Notes: generated by a model from the letters alone, not told the origin. 64,000 bases of DNA from Notolepis coatsorum (GCA_963971535.1 OZ020589.1:72059520-72123519); one strand, 5' to 3'. Positions 45,481 to 57,051 are shown, numbered from the stretch's first letter. Numbers and translations: made by a program.

Positions 45481-46426
45481 TTAACACTTTGGGTGCCAGC
45501 TATTACCCGCAACCGTCTGTAGCGAGGCCACCACTAGTTAGATAGGGAACGGTCACCTTGTTTGTAGAGCTATAACTATATTCTATATTATAGCTATGGA
45601 TACAATACCATGGTAATTTGACAGTAAGAACCTTCCGTTCAAGATGTGAAAAAGAAAAAAAAATTTCATCCATATATTCCTGTTTTACCGTGGTGAATAT
45701 AAGTATGGTTTTAGAGCAGGTGGGTAATTCCTGGGAGGCTGGTAATATCCCGCAACGTGTATTTAACTAAATGCATTGGCATTTCGTCCCTACACACGCT
45801 ACAATTAAAAAATCAAATGCATATGTTAGGTATTATGTTCCATCATGAATGCATGAAAGGGTGGAGGGGGGGGTTAATGCTTTGATCGCCACCAACGGCA
45901 TACGTTGTGGAGTAACGTTACAGTAACACTTTCGGATCGCAATGAAAGCATGCTTGGATCAACGCAAGATTGATATCATATAGCCCTTACCTTGACTAGG
46001 ATGTACCCCAAAAAGAATATTCCAATTATCTGATCGCCATTCCAAGTATTGATGTCCAACGTGTCGCCAACATAATCCATCCCACAACACCGATCGGGAG
46101 TATATGATTCTTCTCAATCCGAGCGTTATAATCGCTTGTCTTGCCCGGAGAAAAGAGCCGAGCCGGACCCATATAATCGACGCACAGCCCAAGACACAAG
46201 GTTTCAAAGGGTGCTCGATACCGCCGCCTGGTAGGATGCGGCCGGTACTGCATCTTCGGAGTCCCAGTATGCCTTTTACAGGCAACATACAGCTCCCTGA
46301 CATTGAATAGGGTATTAAAATTAAAAAATAGGAAAAAACGACCCAGAAACGACTTAAGTCGTTTATGGCACTGAACGACTTAGGCCCAGAAACGACTTCA
46401 CTCGTTTATGGCACTGAAAGTGTTAA
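45481..46426. mobile_element. TTAA-target (piggyBac-like) MITE, 938 bp
   Basis: TTAA at 45481-45484 and 46423-46426 flank termini CACTTTGGGTGCCA and, inverted, CACTTTCAGTGCCA. Near the right end, a roughly 40-bp block CCCAGAAACGACTT..TCGTTTATGGCACTGAA occurs twice (46342-46377 and 46386-46420), the first holding a perfect palindrome AACGACTTAAGTCGTT (46348-46363). No transposase. Confidence 0.85.
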
Positions 46427-46506
46427 GGGGATGAGACCAGAAAAAGACTTTCGTCTTGTTTACATCAGGATCCCCCATTTTCAATTAATCAAGACATTTA
46501 TGACAT

Positions 46507-48271
46507 ATGTAGCCACCTGAATATGTCTGACTATTATTCAGGATGTCTGACGCTGGTCTTTTGCATTCCCTGTGTTCACGAGGACGTTGTGGACACTTAA
46601 CGTGCGGTTCTCTTTGATCATTCCTACCCCGACAGTGACTGTTAACTTGCTGCTCTCTGATTCTCCTTATCCAAAACATTGACGTCTCATAGCGGGACAG
46701 GATACAGGTGCCGGGAGGGGGCGGTGGTGGTCGCTGGGCAGGAAGGACATCAGGAGAAGAAGAAATGGTTCATTGCACAGTGCAGCGAGGAGGGGCTTTC
46801 TCTTCGGCGTTCTACACAGAGGAGGAAGGACGTCTACAACAGGAGCACCAGCGAGTGAGTGTGCGAGGAACAGACTCAGCTACAAAACGGGTTATTCCAG
46901 AAATACATGCGGTAGTTGAGCGTTTGATTAATGCGCCGGATAAGCTCAGTTACCCAACGGGTTATCCTAGAAATATCTGCGGTAGCTTAGTGTTTGGTTC
47001 ATGTGCCAGAGACACTGTGAAGGAAGCAACAGGCGAGCATCGCCGAAGACCAGGTGGTAGGCATTGGCCACCTTGCGTTAGCTGTGTATAGGCGTCATAG
47101 CAGGAGGGTTCAACACGACCCACAGTTTAGCTGTGTTTAGGCGAGTACCACAGTTTAGCATGCGCGCCGGCCCACCTCTTCAGCCCAGCAGAGGACCCCA
47201 CTACACTGCACGCTTCTCCAGCCTCTCCAAGCCGTTGCCCAGCATCACCTGCCCCAGCGTCTACTCCGCCCCGCCGGCTGTTATCGCGGGATCTCCGTCG
47301 GCCATCTTAGCATCCGGACTAGCGGTGCTGAGTTTGGGCCCGTCATCTTGGATAAATATCAGCGGTGCTCTGAGTGTTGAAATGTGTTCGGTAGACAGTC
47401 CACTGTGGGGAGCAGGCTCTGTAAGAGTGAAGATAAACGGTGCTTTGAACGCACACTGGAGAGCAGTGTATAGGGGCGCCCCAACCATTTCAAGCCGGCT
47501 TTAGATAGGACTTTATTTGCTAAATGTGGCCCCTACTGTTAATTTCTTTTGAGTGTAATAATATGTGTGTTCCTTTATAAAATTCCCATTCAGTAACCCC
47601 TTTATCCCTTCCCTCTTCCTCCCCTCTCTCCCCACCTATGGAGTAGCGGAACAGTATATATAAACCCTTAAAGGGAAGGTGTTGTTACTGTGTCTAGCCC
47701 AGTGTGGGAAGCACTTTAGTCTGTGTTACAGAGCGAGAGCACTAGGTGCCCAGGGCGTAATTAACTTGAATCAGACTGTAATTAATTGTAACTTGAATCA
47801 GACTTCACTAAACAAACACTGAATGGGAGCACTGTGTGTGTGTCTGTTACTGAGTCTGTTGTCTTAACCCTTTTCTGCCCGGGTAATGCTCATTATTATT
47901 TAACCCTTTCCCCACCCCTGCCTATAGTTCATTGTTAAATGTCTCTACAGGTCATTAAGGAAGGGTACTGCTTTGGGGAGTGAAAACATTATCCATCTTA
48001 CTGCCATCAGGTGTGGGAGGGCGCAGGAAGTATTGGGGGAAGTGGGGGTGTGTGGGGAGCTACTACTGATCACCCTGGAGGGCAAGAAGGACCAGAGTAC
48101 CATCCCTAGGTCAGTGAATCCTAGGCCCCGTCCGCTCCTGCTGCTCGACCTCCACTACGACATTCCTGGCCTACAGTCGGGGATCCAACTAGACTCAGCT
48201 CTGCTGCGTCCCGCTACCAGGTGGCCGTGTACAACCACTCCCATAAAGCAGGGATAATCCACCCTGCTACA
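46507..48271. mobile_element. probable solo LTR, 1765 bp
   Basis: Termini TGTAGC and GCTACA are exact inverses and the flanks are CATA (46503-46506 and 48272-48275). A TATA motif AGTATATATAAACCC is at about 47653-47667. A roughly 56-bp block with CGGGTTAT..AGAAATA.. is duplicated (46886-46941 and 46959-47014). No coding frame is recognised. The element type and its strand are not certain. Confidence 0.7.
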
Positions 48272-48548
48272 CATACATGACATACAGTACTGTTTCATCC
48301 TGACATTTATGACATACAAGATATACAAATATACAGTACTGTTTATGAAAAAGAGATCTTAAAAAATATTTGAGGGGGAAGAAACTGTACATTGGAGGGG
48401 GTTGGGTGGGTGGGTGGGGGTTTGGACATTTACCAGGGCCAGTTTCGAATTGCAGCCACCCATAGGTGCTCTTTGAGAGTGGTTTTGAAGGAGGGTAGGG
48501 ATTCACATTATTTTACGGCTGTAGGTAGGGCGTTCCACATTGTTGTGG

Positions 48549-48745
48549 TGAAACCGGTCTTATTTGACATGCCCTGGGCGGGAGTCGAACCACTATACCA
48601 AGAGCTGAATTCACTTCTTGGTAATGTGTCTGGATGCCTTTTAAGGGGGAGTGAGTTTACTTGCAGTACCGCTACGTGCCACAGTCACTTCACAACACAT
48701 GAAGTCCATCGTGACTGTGGATATACTCGCGGTACCTGCGTTACA
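48549..48745 (-). mobile_element. 197-bp insertion with overlapping pol III boxes and hairpins
   Basis: Flanked by GTGG (48545-48548 and 48746-48749). On the minus strand it starts TGTAACGC and ends GGTTTCA. It contains TGGTATAGTGG (complement of 48590-48600), a perfect A-box match, overlapping by two bases GGTTCGACTCC (complement of 48581-48591), a perfect B-box match. Stems include CCACAGTC/GACTGTGG, ACTTCA/TGAAGT, GTACCGC/GCGGTAC and ACCAAGA/TCTTGGT. The family is not recognised. Confidence 0.65.
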
Positions 48746-48766
48746 GTGGCATAGTTGCGAAATGTG

Positions 48767-49129
48767 TGTTGAGATCAGAGACTCTGTATAGGATTGTTAG
48801 TAACTGTCTAACTGTACATATGACTGTTTACACTAGTAACTGTTTACCTGCGTAGACAATTGTCTCCACCAGTGATTGCCTTGTTGCATATATATCTGTC
48901 CCCACTGGAGGGCGCTCTAGGCGGAGCCACCCAGGTATTCTACCTTAGGGCAACTATAAAAGGAAAGGTGCCCACCCCTTTCGTTCTCTCCTCCAACGTC
49001 TCTCAGAGAGAGAAGAGTTGTATACTGCTGCTTACATGTGAATAAAAGAAGCCACGCCAGTTCAGGCACAAGATAGAAACCATGCCTCTTGACCACATTA
49101 TTGTCGCCCTAAGTTGAGTTCTGTTAACA
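48767..49129 (+). mobile_element. solo LTR, 363 bp
   Basis: Starts TGTTGAGATCAG and ends TTCTGTTAACA, with a 5-bp duplication ATGTG (48762-48766 and 49130-49134). A TATA box CTATAAAAGG lies at about 48954-48963, and AATAAA at about 49040-49046. The order TATA, AATAAA, end supports plus orientation. CCACTGGAGGGCGC at about 48904-48917 resembles a CTCF core with one mismatch. Confidence 0.88.
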
Positions 49130-49285
49130 ATGTGTTTAGTCCCTTGTTTGAGCCGAATCTGGGTTGAACATGATTTGTGGAACTCACTCTGGTGTTGTGG
49201 TCGTGGAATTCACTGACCTTTGGGAAGTATTTCGACATGTACAGTACATGGGTCTGTGGTGTAGTGTACCACATGTCTGAGATAT

Positions 49286-49670
49286 ATGACAACAACTATG
49301 GAGTTGCACAAGGGAGTTGCTTAGGTCCTTTACTCTTCTCCCTTTACATGTTACCACTGGGTGATATCATCAGAGAACATAATGTAGGTTTCCATAGCTA
49401 TGCGGATGATACACAATTGTACATATCTGCTGAAGCAAATGATACAGCGATTAACTCCATTACAGACTGCTTACTGGCAATAAATAAATGGATGAGTAAG
49501 AACTTCCTGAAACTAAACGAGAACAAAACTGAAATTCTAATTATCAGCCCCAAAACAAAAAAAGAAACGTTAATAAAGAACCTGGGAGGACTAACCCCTT
49601 GGATCAAATCTGAGGTCACTAGTCTCGGGGTTATCATAGATTCAGAACTGAACTTCAATTCTCATATTAA
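49286..49670 (+). pseudogene. L2-like LINE RT, first part
   Basis: Starts within the palm: [20 protein letters not shown], then [15 protein letters not shown] (catalytic YADD), [14 protein letters not shown] and [15 protein letters not shown]. The frame is open but 5' truncated and is interrupted by the TTAA element after the codons for NSHI. Confidence 0.88.
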
Positions 49671-50590
49671 CACTATAGGGACCAGCCACGAGTTAACTCG
49701 TGTTTCGGTGCCATGCGTTGTGGACAGTTGTTATTGTTTTATTCCATATTAATAACGCTATTAACGTCCCCGATCGACTTGCAGGACCTACCCGCATATT
49801 TGATTTTCGAAACATGCAATACCGGCCAGATCCGCTTAGGGGCGCCATCGCTCCACTGCAGTATCATTGAGGGCGATTGAAAAAAGATTTCTTTTTTACT
49901 GTCTGTGGGATTTTCATATGAGCCTCGATCCCACCCGAACATACTCCATCTTTGATCCCGTTACCGAACGCAGATTTCAGCCTGGAATAATGGGATTTAT
50001 GATCAACCAATGGACATATCGATCTACCAGATTCCGATGACTAATGACGAAATGCTGCCGGCGATCACATGGGCTGACGGTAGGATACTATTCCCCCAAA
50101 TTACAGCTGGATTGGACATTGTTTTAAAACGCAACGTGATCGATCAGTGAAAATGGCTACTTGAACGCACACTGTATTGCTAATCAATAATAGTAATCGG
50201 CGTCCCCCGCCGCCCCCATTTCATCCATAGATGCTCTGTAATAGTCCGGATGCTACGCAGTTTGTTTTATTTAATTCGTATATATACAGCAGAAATGGCG
50301 TTTGATATAACGTAGCCTTTAGCCTATTATCTAGCTCCCCAGAAAAAAGACTAGGCGAAAACTGCGATAAACCTTATATTCACGGCGCTATAAAATGACA
50401 ACCAACCGATGGATTATTTTTTTCTTTAAGCCATTATGAAGGCACGGTTTATGCACTCAAGTGACAATGAGAATGGACAGATAGCAATACTATAAAGTAT
50501 ATATATAGCTGTTAGAAAGTACATCGGTTTGTTGACAAAGCGTTGTCCTCCAGCCATATACACTGCAAGCCGTGGTCGTCAATGTGTTAA
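49667..50590. mobile_element. TTAA-target MITE, 916 bp, inside the L2-like LINE
   Basis: TTAA at 49667-49670 and 50587-50590; removing one TTAA plus the insert restores the LINE frame. Termini CACTATAGGGACCAGCCACG and, inverted, CACATTGACGACCACGG. A perfect palindrome CACGAGTTAACTCGTG lies at 49687-49702. No transposase. Confidence 0.85.
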
Positions 50591-51155
50591 CAAAGTGACA
50601 AAAACATCGTTCTTCCATCTCAGAAATATAGCAAAAGTACAACCATTTATTAATCAAAACGATGCTGAGAAGCTAATTCATGCATTCATATCTAGCCGGT
50701 TAGACTACTCCTACTGTAATGCACTTTTCACGGGTCTCCCTAAGAAAACCACAGGGAGGCTTCAGCTTATCCAAAACTCTGCAGCCCGACTGCTAACTAG
50801 AACCAAAAGGAGAGAGCACATTAGCCCAGTCTTATCTGCTTTACACTGGCTTCCTGTAACATTTAGAATTGACTTTAAGGTCCTTCTCCTTACATACAAA
50901 GCTCTAAATGGACAGGGATCTAGCTACATCACCAACACTCTAATAAAGTACAGGCCAGCAAGAACACTGCGATCATCAACTGCTGGACTACTAGAGGCTC
51001 CCAGAAACAGTCAAAAAAGGATCGGTAATGCAGCCTTTATCAACTATGCCCCAAAACTATGGAATAAACTACCCCAAAACATCAGAGAAGCAAACTCACT
51101 AGATATCTTCAAAAGACAGCTTAAAACCTACTTCTTTGCTCAGGCATTTAAATGA
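50591..51155 (+). pseudogene. L2-like LINE RT, C-terminal part
   Basis: Resumes KVTKTSFFHLRNIAKVQPFI, continues SRLDYCN-like SRLDYSYCNALFTGLPKK, LQLIQNSAARLLTRTKRREH, ISPVLSALHWLPV and FINYAPKLWNKLPQNIREA, and stops at 51153-51155. This is the thumb and carboxyl end of an L2/Maui-type protein, well preserved. Confidence 0.88.
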
Positions 51156-51855
51156 AAATTCCTATCAAACTCATGTGTCGATTCTATGCACATTTTATCT
51201 CGCTATCTCCTCCCTCCTCTCTGCGGACAACTCACGTCGCCACTCCCCAGACTGTCGAGGTCGTCCTCACCCCCCCCCCCCCCCACTCTCAAGTGTGCTG
51301 GAGATAAGAACAGACATAGCGTTCCTCCTACGCGCGTTGCACTCGCCCCCACCCCCCCGGCCCTGCTGATATGAATTTAAGACTGTGTGCCATTATTACT
51401 ACCAAATGTAATAATTGTGAAAGCCCCTTGAATATTACTATAATGAAGAGCACTGCTCTGTTGTAATCCAACATTGAACTATTTTATATGTTAAATACCC
51501 TGTTGTCTGCTCCATTTTATAATTCAAAATTTAACTATTTTATCACACTTTTGACTTCTTACTGATGCACTGCTCTGTTGTATGTTAAATACCCTGTTGT
51601 ATGTCTGTTCTATTTTATAATCTTGACTATTTTTAAACCGAATCATTTTAAACTATTTTTATTATTTGTATTACTGAATGAAACTGTAAACAGAGAACCT
51701 ATTGGGATGCTAGATAGATGTGAAACACTGTGATTTACCTCTCTCTTTTTCATGCTCGCTTATGCCTGTATTTTTTACTGTTGTGAAGCACTTTGAACTG
51801 CAACGTCTGTATGAAAAGTGCTATACAAATAAAGTTATTATTATTATTATTATCT
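51156..51855 (+). mobile_element. L2-like LINE 3' UTR
   Basis: About 700 bp, with a C run (51272-51286), CTATACAAATAAAGTTATT and the ATT-repeat tail at 51827-51853. Confidence 0.8.
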
Positions 51856-52330
51856 TGTAGACCAGGTCCATTGCAAGTTGCTGTACTCTTTTTAGGAGTT
51901 TTAGGAGTAAGGTCAAGCAGTAGTCTGACCAGTTTGTTTTGTGATGTTTGTAGTCTTGTTTTTAGGGCCTTTGGTACAATGAGGTGCAAGCATAGTCGTA
52001 GTACCCTTGAATGAGTGCTCCTGTTAGAGTCTTCAAGGTATTCTTGTTTACCACAGAGGAGATCCGGTACAAGAATCTTGTTCGTTGGTTGCCATTTTGT
52101 CACAGGAAATATTTGCCTCTAGGATGGAACCCAGGTAGGTAATTTCATCTTTCCTTGTGACAATATTGTCACCCACTGTAACAGAGAAGCCGTTGGCCTT
52201 GCTGAGTTTGTTATTTGATCCAAAGAGAATGGACTCTGTTTTACCCAGGTGTAATGATAGTTTGTTATCAGCGAGCCAGGTGCAGATTCTGCCGAGTTCA
52301 GAGCTGAGGGCTTTTTCAACATCTTACTTT

Positions 52331-52524
52331 GTTTTCTTGTTTTATCTTAACTAGAATACAGCCATACCAACAATGAGGTGGGTATTATTTCTCTCTTCTT
52401 CGCTCTATACATACACACACATGTGGAGAATCCAATTGTTTTGAATCAACTCCCAGCTGGCAGTTGACTAATGTTTTCTCAGTGTGTTCTACTGCAACAT
52501 TGGCCTCATTTGTGAGCATGTGAA
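52331..52524. other. no gene seen
   Basis: Short unassigned spacer between two family-B LINE pieces of opposite orientation. Confidence 0.4.
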
Positions 52525-53035
52525 CTAAACACGTTTCGCAATTATGCCACATCAATGTGGAACGCCCTACCCAAAGCTGTAAAGGAAACCGCTCTTAAAG
52601 AGCACCTACGGGAGGCTGCAATTTGAAACTGGCCACCGTAAATGCCCAAAACCCCCACCACCTCCTAATAGACAGTCTCCTCCCCACCGCATGTATATAT
52701 TTCTCTCCCACCCACCCACCCCCTCCTAATGTACAGTCCCCTCCCCATCATATGTATATACTCTGTCAGAATCGAGGGGTAACAGTACTGTATATTTGAA
52801 TACCGTTTATGTCACAAATGTATCAGTACTAAATACCTATATGTCCCTATGCCATAAATGTCATGTATGTTGTGTATGTCATAAATGTCTATATGAATTG
52901 AAAATGGGGGACCCTGATGTAAACAAGACAAATGTCTTTCTCAGGTCTGCATCCCCTTAACAATTGTGTGTATTGAGCCGTACTGTATTGTACCCATTCT
53001 GCAATCTGTTAAATAAAGTTTTCATTCATTCATTT
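52525..53035 (+). mobile_element. family-B LINE 3' end
   Basis: Codes TKHVSQLCHINVERPTQSCK-type remnant with a frame break, then the UTR block GACCCTGATGTAAACAAGAC and a CATT-repeat tail (about 53020-53035). Confidence 0.82.
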
Positions 53036-54348
53036 GAATGTAGGCTGATGGTTAGAGATGGTTATCAGACGGACTCACAAATTAAATGAGCATCTAGTAT
53101 TGTCATTAAGTAGGTACACACAAATAAGTTTAAACAGACCATGGAAACCTGTTTATGCGTACCTACTTCAGTAAAAACTTTTTTATTGTACCCTACTGTA
53201 CATCATTGTTCTTTTGCATCTCTAGTCAGATACTGTAGTCACAATAGTGGGAACAGGCTCAGGTATGGTAGCCCGCCTGTAGTGAGGCCCTTGGAGGATC
53301 TCCTGGTGATGGCTGAAGAGTGGCAGTGCTGCGGGAAAGGATTACTGAACAGAGGGGGAGGGATCATATGGAAGAAGGTGGCAGAGTCCTCCTTTATCTT
53401 CCCATTCAAACCCTTAAACATTAACCCCTTCATCAAAACCTATTTTCCTCTCTGGGAAAGCAGCGGCCTCTCTCACATCTGTCACAGTGCGTTTGTCACT
53501 GGGGGGGCTTGTGCAGAGGCCACCGGCACGCTTGGCTTTAGTTTGAGATGCACATGGAGATACACCAGGTGCATTTATCAAGACAAAGTGCAATGCAAGA
53601 GGGGGGTAGTTTAATAGCCAATACAGTGCGATTCATCACTTCCCACAATGCAGTTCATTAAAAACACTGGCTAGAGATCAGTGACTTGCAGTTAAGCCAT
53701 CCGTGTCTGCAAAGTGCCGCACTCAAACCTTTGGGATCCTTCATAATTTATTCCTACTTCATTTTCAGTTCAACATTATTTCACGTCATTTATTCTATTC
53801 ATCTCTGTAGCAATTATGACAGGTGTGATGTCCGGCTTTCATTCCCCCACACAGGCAAAACCAGTGTTTCTGCACAGCCAGGGGTGGAGCCTACAGGGAA
53901 CAAATAAGCACAGCACGGTAACCTTGCAAACCCAAGTGGAAACTCCCCAAAGTGTCCATTCATGTAAGCAGTGCACAGCCCTCACCGCTGCCTGACAATG
54001 CCATTATATTCCAAGCACACATTCTGTTCTGTGCCTGGGTAGGAGCTATCGCTAGGCAACAGGCAGGAGAGAATCCAAAGCACGGTCACTATTGTACATG
54101 GATTATGTTCACCAGTACAAATTAAGAGTATGTTGTGTATGTCTGCAGGGAAATGAGGCCAGAGGACTTTAGCTAATGGTTATAGAAAAAGGAGGCCAAC
54201 AGTGACCTTTACTGGCATATGGTGCAGCTATTATCAAGTTATGAATATGGATGAAGGTGGTATGCATTTCTATGCGGTAGTTGATGAGAAAAGGTTTCAT
54301 GCTGGAACTAGGGAAATGCACCCACACCACTGCCTATACCGGCCAATA
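53036..54348. other. unique sequence, no gene seen
   Basis: No element or exon recognised. A plus-strand frame of 157 codons at 53141-53614 has no familiar motif and is not called. Confidence 0.4.
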
Positions 54349-54432
54349 CAGTATTGCAGGGGTAGGCAACCCTAGGCACGCGTGCCTGCATAGGCACGCG
54401 GGGGCATTTTCATAGGCACAGGGGGCAGCATT

Positions 54433-54545
54433 AATTTGGTTAAAGAGTTAGGACTAATTTAAAGAGATGGCATGTGTGATGTCATATTCCAGTAAGTATG
54501 AAATACAGCTCATGTGAATTGTGCGTTCCTTTAACAGTCATTTGA
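54433..54545. repeat. 113-bp perfect duplicate of 59043-59155
   Basis: AATTTGGTTAAAGAG.. to ..TTTAACAGTCATTTGA is identical base for base with 59043-59155, in the same orientation, while flanks differ at once on both sides. It sits at the 5' junction of the LINE. Confidence 0.95.
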
Positions 54546-54548
54546 TCT

Positions 54549-55090
54549 ATGTCTACATTTGAACCACCTACCTCGGAAGAAATGCAAAATATTATTTTAA
54601 ATTTAAAAAACTCAGCAGCAGGTTATGATAATATTAAAAGTAGTCTGCTTAAAGAGGTATTACCTTCAATAATTGAGCCATTGAACCACGTTTTTTCACT
54701 CTCCCTGGAAACAGGTGTTGTTCCAGGAGACTTGAAAGTGGCAAAAGTTATACCTCTGTTTAAATCTGGTGACTCATCCTTATTTTCCAATTACCGTCCG
54801 ATTTCGTTATTACCGTCCATATCTAAAATATTGGAGAAGCTGGTTTATACCAGAATTTTGAAACATCTTAATGACAATAATATATTATATGAACATCAAT
54901 ATGGTTTCAGACAAAAACACTCTACGTACATGGCTCTCTTACAGTTTATAGATAGAATCACAGATGCACTAGACAATAAGCAATTTTCAATTGGCATATT
55001 TCTGGATCTATCCAAAGCATTTGATACTGTGGACCATAAAATACTTATATCAAAGCTTCAGAGGTATGGTTTGGCTGGCGACGTGATTAA
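54549..55090 (+). pseudogene. LINE RT, first part
   Basis: Open frame with NLKNSAAGYDNIKSSLLKEV, AKVIPLFKSGDSSLFSNYRP, GFRQKHSTYMALLQF and LDLSKAFDTVDHKIL, the fingers and palm A of a LINE RT. The copy lacks the endonuclease. A TTAA element interrupts it after the codons for AGDVI. Confidence 0.9.
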
Positions 55091-56045
55091 CACTTTGGTT
55101 GCCTTGGGTTAAATTAATGATATATCATAGATTGCCAGCGCTATTTGTCTATGGAGAAAGTCCCCTTCTTTGCAGGGCTATAACTTTTTAAATTCTATTG
55201 CTACATTGCCATTATTAGGGCCCATTCAAAGTCCTATATGTATTGTTCATTGTGTAGCAACGTTAAACTTTTTCATTCACATATTCATAGTAAAGTATGG
55301 TCTAATGTATAAGTATGTTTTCATCTCTTTCTGCAGCTTTCTCCAGAACGTGATATATAGCCCCAAATGCATTATATTGATGATGAAATACAGTTTGATG
55401 GCAATCAGCGCGATATAAAAAATTCCAACTAGACGTACTTCTAGAAGTTACTACACGTCATCTGATGTTGACCGGATGGGCGAGGGGGCGTTTATAATTC
55501 CGTGGGCAGCGTTATACCAATCATCTAATGTGGGTCAAATGTTGATAATAGCAGTTAGTATCTAAGACGGTAACGTTACACGCTAAAACTCACCCCAGTC
55601 TCCGCGCGCCGTTGGGCGATCATCGTCGAGTAGACATTTTATCATTATGGGATATATTTTTACCCGGTCCATCTCCAGCTTGTATAATGGTATATACGTC
55701 CAAATCATGTTGTTTATCGAGTTATTGCCAATCGATCACCGTGTAGCGTGACGAGCCAGAGTCCCATGAACCATAGCGAGCGCCCGGAAGTACTACGGTC
55801 GTCATGACAACCTCTATTCAACATCCTGTTTGGCGATTGCGCCGATCGGCCACCAGATGGCGCTCCTGAACCGCCAGAGAGCTCAGTGGGTCCTGCTGGT
55901 GGATCTCAGGCCAGCGGAGGGGGAATATGAATCCGATCGCAGATTTTTGAAATATTGATATAAGGACGCTGTACAGCGTCCCCCGGCAACTTTAGCATGG
56001 CCAGCAAAGACGTGAAAAGACGTGTCCCGGCAGTCAAAGTGTTAA
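55087..56045. mobile_element. TTAA-target MITE, 951 bp, inside the LINE
   Basis: TTAA at 55087-55090 and 56042-56045. Termini CACTTTGGTTGCC and, inverted, CACTTTGACTGCC. Removal restores the LINE frame (GDVI joining KWLSDYLYN). Contains CCACCAGATGGCGC (55850-55863), a full match to the CTCF core consensus. A part (55164-55350) is homologous, inverted, to 63430-63610. Confidence 0.88.
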
Positions 56046-57051
56046 ATGGCTCAGTGACTATCTTTATAATAGGGAACAGTTTGTTTCCATAAATGGCGAT
56101 GACTCTGACAGGGCAAAGCTAGTCTGTGGGGTTCCTCAGGGCTCTATACTTGGCCCCCTTTTATTTTTGATTTATATAAATGATTTTGCTTGGGTATCTC
56201 CTAGAGTATTCTCGATCTTGTTTGCTGATGACACCAACATTATAATGTCACATGAGAATTTTGCAGTATTAATTAGGGAAGCAAATGATGGTTTATCTTG
56301 TGTCTCAGATTGGTTCCAGACTAATAAGCTATCGTTAAATGTAGAAAAATCAAATTTTATTGTATTTTGTAATAAAGGTAAAAGTTATTCGAAAAAGGAG
56401 GCAAAGCTATTGATCAGTAACACCGAAATCAAACAAGTAACTTCAACAAAGTTTTTAGGGATCCTAGTTGATGATAAACTAAATTGGAAAAAACACATTG
56501 ATCATGTTTGTAAAAAAGCAATGAAGTCAGTAGGTATAATTAGGAAGGTGTGTTCATTGATAAATAGAAGTTGTTTTTTAATCCTGTATTATAGTCTTAT
56601 CTTTCCTTACATATCTTATTGTAACATAATTTGGGCTAGCACTCATTCATCTCATCTTCAAAAAATTATTTTACTTCAAAAAAGATTTGTTAGACTGGCA
56701 ACCCTCTCAGATCGATTTGAACCATCTGCTCCTCTTTTCAAGAAACTAAACATTCTGACTGTGTCTGAGGTTAATTCTTTACAGATATGTATATTTGTGT
56801 ACAAATGCATTCATGATCACAATCTACCAAATGGTTTTAATAGTTTTTTTTCTTTTAATTCAGATGTCCATTCATATGCTACACGTCAGTCCAGGGACCT
56901 GCATATACCTTATTGTGGTACTTCACTTAGGCAGTTCTCAGTGAGGTATAGAGGGTCCAATCTTTGGAATGCAGCTGATCCTATGCTGAGGAAATCTCCA
57001 TCTCTGCTTATTTTTAAAGCAAACTACAAAGAAATTCTCATCCAAAAGTAG
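56046..57051 (+). pseudogene. LINE RT, second part
   Basis: Resumes WLSDYLYNREQFVSINGDDS, CGVPQGSILGPLLFLIYIND and FADDTNIIMSHE (catalytic ADD), then LSLNVEKSNFIVF, FLGILVDDKLNWKKHIDHV and the end FKANYKEILIQK with a stop at 57049-57051. No stop or frameshift across about 335 codons, so the insertion is fairly recent. It would be a continuous protein with 54549-55090 but for the TTAA element. Confidence 0.9.

Larger units (their letters stand above)
49271..51855 (+). mobile_element. L2-like LINE, 5' truncated, split by a TTAA element
   Basis: Inserted into the family-B LINE between GTAGTGTA (ending about 49270) and TCTTGTAGACC (51856). Ends with ATAAAGTTATTATTATTATT, the ATT-repeat tail of L2 elements. 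Coding parts are 49286-49670 and 50591-51155. Confidence 0.88.
45395..52330 (-). mobile_element. one family-B LINE copy with five insertions
   Basis: Family-B pieces in order are 45395-45484, 46423-46506, 48272-48548, 48746-48766, 49130-49270 and 51856-52330. Each resumes where the previous stopped when compared with the other copies (23487-23830, 38204-39020). The inserts are a TTAA element, a 1.77-kb solo LTR, a 197-bp element, a 363-bp solo LTR and an L2-like LINE that itself contains a TTAA element. The tail is a TGAT repeat at 45395-45420. Confidence 0.85.

Noticed and set aside
48581..48600. Functional tRNA gene
   Set aside because: A and B boxes overlap, so no tRNA fold is possible between them; it is part of a mobile insertion.
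53141..53614. 157-codon plus-strand frame
   Set aside because: No motif, no splice context, no neighbouring exon; chance cannot be excluded.
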